64,000 bases of DNA from Pontibacter sp. G13 (GTDB taxonomy: Bacteria; Bacteroidota; Bacteroidia; J057): positions 5,022,001 through 5,086,000 of the forward strand of contig NZ_CP134696.1 of NCBI RefSeq assembly GCF_031851795.1, written 5' to 3'. Below the pieces are notes generated by a model, which saw nothing but the letters and a program-made list of their open reading frames with translations, made no database searches and was not told the DNA's origin. Below, one piece after another: positions 57,008-64,000 of the stretch. How positions within the stretch are numbered: the first letter of the stretch is position 1; every line of letters begins with the position of its first letter. The position numbers and the translations under genes are program-made.

Positions 57008-58354
57008 ATGAAGAATTTTCGGTTGCAGCTTATTTTCCGCGTTTTGCTCCTCAGTCTGGTCTTGGTGGCTATTTCCGTATTGGTCTTCAAGACGAATATC
57101 GTGGCTTTGCCGGTGTTGTTGGGGGGAGTTGCATGGGCACAGATCGCTGAATTGATCAGATATATCGAATACACCAATCGCAAGCTGGAACGCTTTTTCT
57201 CGGGGATCGAATACGACGATTTTATCACCCAAGGGCCCCTACTGCAAGCTGGGAGATCCTTCGAGCATTTGCATGAGCGAATGGAAACCGTGATGGGAAG
57301 CTTTCGCAGAATCCGGGGAGAGAAGGAGGAGAACTTGCGGTATCTGGAACAGGTGATACACCATTTGGGCATCGCGACCATTTCCGTAATTGATGGAGAG
57401 ACCATTGCCCTGTCTAATCCAGCTGCACGGAGACTGTTTCAGGTCCAGCGATTGGGGCGAATGGAAGATCTTCCTCAAGCCTGCGTTACGGCCATCCGAG
57501 AATTGAGGAGCGGTGAAAAACGATTGATTCGAATCGTCCGCAACGAAGAAATGCTGCAACTGATCATCTCTGTTAGACGCTTTAAACTCAGTGGCAAGGA
57601 ATACCAGCTCGTCTCCTTTCAGAATGTCCGGAATGAAATGGCTCAGGTGGAATTGGAAGCTTGGCAAAAGCTGATTCGTGTTTTGACGCACGAAATCATG
57701 AATTCTATCACACCCGTTACCACGCTCTCCGATGCGATCCGAGAGATGCTCTTTGATACCCGCACAGGTGAGTACCTCGGCGACAAAATCAGTGAAGAGA
57801 CTCAAGACGATATCAAGGAATCTCTCCGAATTGTCCAGAAACGAGGATTGGGATTGATGGAATTTGTGGATGGCTATCGGACAGTCACCCGAATTCCGAC
57901 TCCAGCACTGAAATGGCTAACGGCGGAAGAAATCATGGTGCAGGTGCAGCGGCTCTTTCGCAATCAATGCGAGGAACAGCATATAGAACTGGAGCTGGAT
58001 ATACAACCTGCCAATGTTGGGACATACGCGGATTCCCAAATGATCGAGCAAGTATTAATCAACCTCGTGATGAATGCCATGCAGGCTTTGGAGGGGCAGT
58101 CCATTCGACGAATCCAATTGGAGGCCAAACAAAATGCCTTCGGGCAATTGGTGATGAGCGTGACTGATTCAGGCCCGGGAATCTCCGCCGAAGACCTAGA
58201 ACAGATTTTTGTGCCATTCTTCACGACGAAGACCAATGGGACAGGAGTTGGATTGAGTATTTCCCGCCAAATCATGCAGGCACATGGGGGGTATCTTTGG
58301 GCCAGTTCCAAATTAGGAGCGGGGGCGAGCTTCCAATTGGTGTTCAATACTTGA
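57008..58354 (+). CDS. Membrane sensor histidine kinase, NtrY-like
   Basis: Starting at 57008 (MKNFRLQLIFRVLLLSLVL), the 448-residue protein has two N-terminal membrane helices (about 8-26 and 32-52), a PAS-like cytoplasmic domain (about 100-215: HHLGIATISVIDGETIALSN), and a HisKA domain with H228 in VLTHEIMNSITPV. The HATPase_c domain shows EQVLINLVMNAMQAL, DSGPGIS, FVPFFTTK and GTGVGLSISRQIM. Sixty codons upstream are open but lack coding character. No response regulator is nearby. Confidence 0.92.
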   Translation: MKNFRLQLIFRVLLLSLVLVAISVLVFKTNIVALPVLLGGVAWAQIAELIRYIEYTNRKLERFFSGIEYDDFITQGPLLQAGRSFEHLHERMETVMGSFRRIRGEKEENLRYLEQVIHHLGIATISVIDGETIALSNPAARRLFQVQRLGRMEDLPQACVTAIRELRSGEKRLIRIVRNEEMLQLIISVRRFKLSGKEYQLVSFQNVRNEMAQVELEAWQKLIRVLTHEIMNSITPVTTLSDAIREMLFDTRTGEYLGDKISEETQDDIKESLRIVQKRGLGLMEFVDGYRTVTRIPTPALKWLTAEEIMVQVQRLFRNQCEEQHIELELDIQPANVGTYADSQMIEQVLINLVMNAMQALEGQSIRRIQLEAKQNAFGQLVMSVTDSGPGISAEDLEQIFVPFFTTKTNGTGVGLSISRQIMQAHGGYLWASSKLGAGASFQLVFNT

Positions 58355-61813
<3,459 letters not shown>

Positions 61814-61832
61814 AAAATGTGGTAATGCACAT

Positions 61833-61868
61833 AAAAGGGCCACCCTGTGATTCGGGGCGGCCCTTTTA
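61833..61868 (+). terminator. Terminator of the GH2 gene
   Basis: AAAAGGGCC-A-CCC / GGG-GC-GGCCCTTTT stem followed by ACTTTTGG; 20 bp after the stop. Confidence 0.75.
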
Positions 61869-61977
61869 CTTTTGGAATAATAACATTATGTGGTGTTTAT
61901 GTGGTTTGTTATCAGTGTGTTCGATTGATTGTGTGCTTGTCTGATCTATGGCTTGAGAATCTCCTTAATTGCCTTCT

Positions 61978-63093
61978 ATGACTACCGTGATGAAGCAGCT
62001 AAATAGCCACAAAGCTGGTAATTATCCCCAATTTCTCCTGCTTTTCCTTTGGCTTGTGATGTGCCAAACCGGCTGCTCACCTAGGCAGCAAGCGGACGCT
62101 GACCCAAACGATAACATGAAAACCGTCACCGAATCAGGACTGCCTATTCTTCATCAGGCGATCATGGACCGTGATCTGGATCGAGTTCAGGAGCTTATCG
62201 AGGAAGGCGCTGACGTCAATCAGCTCGACCCCAAGATGGGCAATGCGCCTTTGCATATCGCCGCCCAATGTGACGATGCCAGATTCATCGAGCTTCTGCT
62301 GAAAGCGGGTGCTTTCGTCAATTTGCAAACCCCTCGTGCTGGCCATACACCGCTCATGGTTGCGACTTGGTACAGCAAACCCGACAATATTCAAGCGTTG
62401 CTCAAAGCAGCCGACATCAATCTCTATGCTCGAACTCCCTATGGGGGAGCGATGGCCCGAGATATGATCGGAGGCTGGGACAAGCATCCTGATGAAAATG
62501 ATCTGCGCAGAAATCAGGAGATGGAGGAGATTTTGGATGCGTATGAAGAGAATCTCCATGCCCGGATTGAAACCCAGAAAATCTATCAAACGGTCATCGA
62601 TACGGCTTTATCCCTCTCCGAAAAAGAAACGCAGGTTGCCAAACTGATCCAAGCGGGAGAACCCGTAAATACTGAATCATTTGTTATTGGCACGGGAAAT
62701 GATCGTCATTCCCCATTGCTGGTGGCTGCTCGGGAGAATTATCCCAACATGGTCCAAATGCTCTTGGATGCTGGTGCCGACATTGGCCAAAGAGGCTACA
62801 TGATGAATGCCATTCCGTTTCACAAGGCGGGATACATGGGCAATCCAGAGGTCATGGAGCTTCTGGTCAACCATCCCGATGCGCAGAACTTCATCAACGA
62901 CCCCGGTCCCAACAATGGATACACACCGCTTCACGATGCGATCTGGCACGGCAATGCTGCTGCTGCGAAAATCCTCATCGATGCAGGAGCAGATTTATCT
63001 GCCAAGAACTATGAAGGGGACACCCCGTTGGATTTGGCTCGGCGCTACCAGTATCAGGATATCGTGGAGATGATTTTGGGGAAAGGAGCGTAG
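61978..63093 (+). CDS. Ankyrin-repeat lipoprotein-like protein
   Basis: From 61978 the 371-residue protein has a hydrophobic signal (FPLLFLWLV-like stretch FLLLFLWLVMCQTGC) ending in a cysteine that may be lipidated, although the lipobox is weak. About six ankyrin repeats follow in two blocks, at about 55-150 (ADVNQLDPKMGNAPLHIAAQ) and 215-370 (NNGYTPLHDAIWHGNAAAAK), separated by a helical linker. Such proteins bind partner proteins. No partner is identified. Alternative start 61990. Confidence 0.85.
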   Translation: MTTVMKQLNSHKAGNYPQFLLLFLWLVMCQTGCSPRQQADADPNDNMKTVTESGLPILHQAIMDRDLDRVQELIEEGADVNQLDPKMGNAPLHIAAQCDDARFIELLLKAGAFVNLQTPRAGHTPLMVATWYSKPDNIQALLKAADINLYARTPYGGAMARDMIGGWDKHPDENDLRRNQEMEEILDAYEENLHARIETQKIYQTVIDTALSLSEKETQVAKLIQAGEPVNTESFVIGTGNDRHSPLLVAARENYPNMVQMLLDAGADIGQRGYMMNAIPFHKAGYMGNPEVMELLVNHPDAQNFINDPGPNNGYTPLHDAIWHGNAAAAKILIDAGADLSAKNYEGDTPLDLARRYQYQDIVEMILGKGA

Positions 63094-63195
63094 GTTTTTT
63101 TTATGAAAAATCTATGTTTTAGTATTGTTCTGGAAGTTGATGTGATTCAACTTGCATCTTAGCAAAGATCAGGTCAAATATATTCAACCAACCAA

Positions 63196-63684
63196 ATGGC
63201 CATGAACACAATTCCCCTAACCCTAAATCTCACCCAATTTCTCCAAACCGGCAAATTCGGTTTCATCCCCCTCGGAATCTCAAAGTCAGAACTTGAAACC
63301 CAAGGATTTCCTCCAGAAGATTGGGGAGGGGCCAAATCCAAAGCGAAGGCCGGCGTTTGGCGGTATGGCAATTTCGAGCTTCACTTCGACAGAGAAGATC
63401 GGCTTAAAATGATTTTCAATGATTATTTGGACGAACTTGATGGAGGACAAAGCATCAAGATTGAAGATTACTGGATACTGGAACATGGCACTCCTACCAT
63501 TCTTGAGGTGATGGCAAGTTTGAATAATCTGGATATCAATTTCTCCCGAAAGTCCAATGAGTTCGACCAGATTCTGCTGACTACCGAGCATGGGATTACG
63601 ATGTCTTTTGAGGATGAAGATGGCGCTTGTCTTATTTTTGCAATTAGTCAAGAAAGCCACCCCGCACCAGTAGGAGGAGAATAA
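63196..63684 (+). CDS. Uncharacterised protein
   Basis: I do not recognise this 162-residue protein. It has no signal or membrane helix and is predominantly beta-like (GVWRYGNFELHFDREDRLKM, ITMSFEDEDGACLIFAIS), with a starting helix about residues 8-17. It is acidic. Size and folding pattern recall many SMI1/immunity-type proteins, but nothing in the context supports that. Start at 63196 or 63202. Confidence 0.6.
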   Translation: MAMNTIPLTLNLTQFLQTGKFGFIPLGISKSELETQGFPPEDWGGAKSKAKAGVWRYGNFELHFDREDRLKMIFNDYLDELDGGQSIKIEDYWILEHGTPTILEVMASLNNLDINFSRKSNEFDQILLTTEHGITMSFEDEDGACLIFAISQESHPAPVGGE

Positions 63685-63920
63685 TCTTTCAAGCTTATCG
63701 GGGGCTACAAATTTCCATTTTTCTGGAATAGAAATCTTTTCTGGGGGATGATTTTGTATACCCATTCTTTCCTTAGTGACCCTCAAAAACATCTTTGCCA
63801 GTGAGAATTCGTATAAGGGGTTCTTCCAGATAAAATTAGGAAGTTAGAAAACTGCTTTTTTGCTGTCTATTTTTTAATTTCGCGCACTCAAGAGAGCTTG
63901 ATTGTCTCATTTCCAATCGA

Positions 63921-64000
63921 ATGACACCCTTTATGAGTAGATATAGTGAATACCTCAACGAAATTGAAGTAAGGAAAGGTGAATCCCTTCATCCGAAGCC
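63921..64000 (+). CDS. acnB: Aconitate hydratase B-like gene, first codons only
   Basis: The last 80 bases open with ATG at 63921 (or 63933) and read MSRYSEYLNEIEVRKGESLHPK before the window ends. The family starts with YxxYLxEIEERKxQGLHPKPI, so this is very likely the N-terminus of the AcnB TCA-cycle aconitase. Only about 26 residues are visible, so nothing can be said about the remainder. Confidence 0.65.
   Translation, partial: MTPFMSRYSEYLNEIEVRKGESLHPK

Overview
The window is chromosomal DNA of a Bacteroidota bacterium, roughly half GC by eye. Phylum markers are a secreted subtilase with a C-terminal type IX secretion (T9SS) sorting domain, DUF4293- and DUF5723-like proteins, PD40/OmpA proteins, energy-transducer TonB paralogues, a cytochrome-free sigma/anti-sigma pair with a barrel-like tail, and genes without obvious Shine-Dalgarno sequences. 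The species is not identified. No rRNA, tRNA, transposase or CRISPR array was seen.

Layout. 0-4 kb: 3' part of a DUF5723-like gene, a thiolase, DUF4293, then an array of ~160-bp palindromic repeats. 4-8 kb: Crp/Fnr regulator, flavin monooxygenase and short-chain dehydrogenase, and a CBM48-like protein. 8.5-15 kb: clpP-clpX, secreted subtilase, nucleotide-sugar epimerase. 15-22.6 kb: rpsO-pnp, a mechanosensitive channel, ligase-associated exonuclease with a ligase-like protein that has lost its catalytic residues, and a MoxR ATPase. 22.7-30.4 kb: three overlapping genes (unknown protein, nSTAND NTPase with a membrane helix, exported giant LRR protein) bracketed on both sides by the same ~50-bp repeat. 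30.5-40.6 kb: PhoD-like phosphatase, YcxB-like protein, YjjX, O-antigen ligase, glycosyltransferase 2, OmpA/PD40 protein, a protein sharing its N-terminal domain, and a rhomboid protease. 40.7-47.9 kb: small unknown protein, gamma-glutamyltranspeptidase, sigma factor with membrane partner, pirin. 48-64 kb: two histidine kinases, small secreted proteins, a cluster of three TonB-related paralogues, TylF-type methyltransferase, GH2 beta-galactosidase, ankyrin lipoprotein, an unknown protein and the first codons of an acnB-like aconitase gene.

The most unusual features are (1) the bracketed nSTAND/LRR cassette, whose LRR gene holds about 25 nearly identical 69-bp modules in mosaic order; (2) the degenerate ligase kept beside its exonuclease; and (3) an exceptional load of intergenic hairpin repeats. 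The repeats fall into at least three dispersed families and several tandem arrays. Stem sequences differ between copies but stay complementary, and several elements abut the U-tract of a terminator or a stop codon, which points to selection or a mobilisation mechanism acting on secondary structure.
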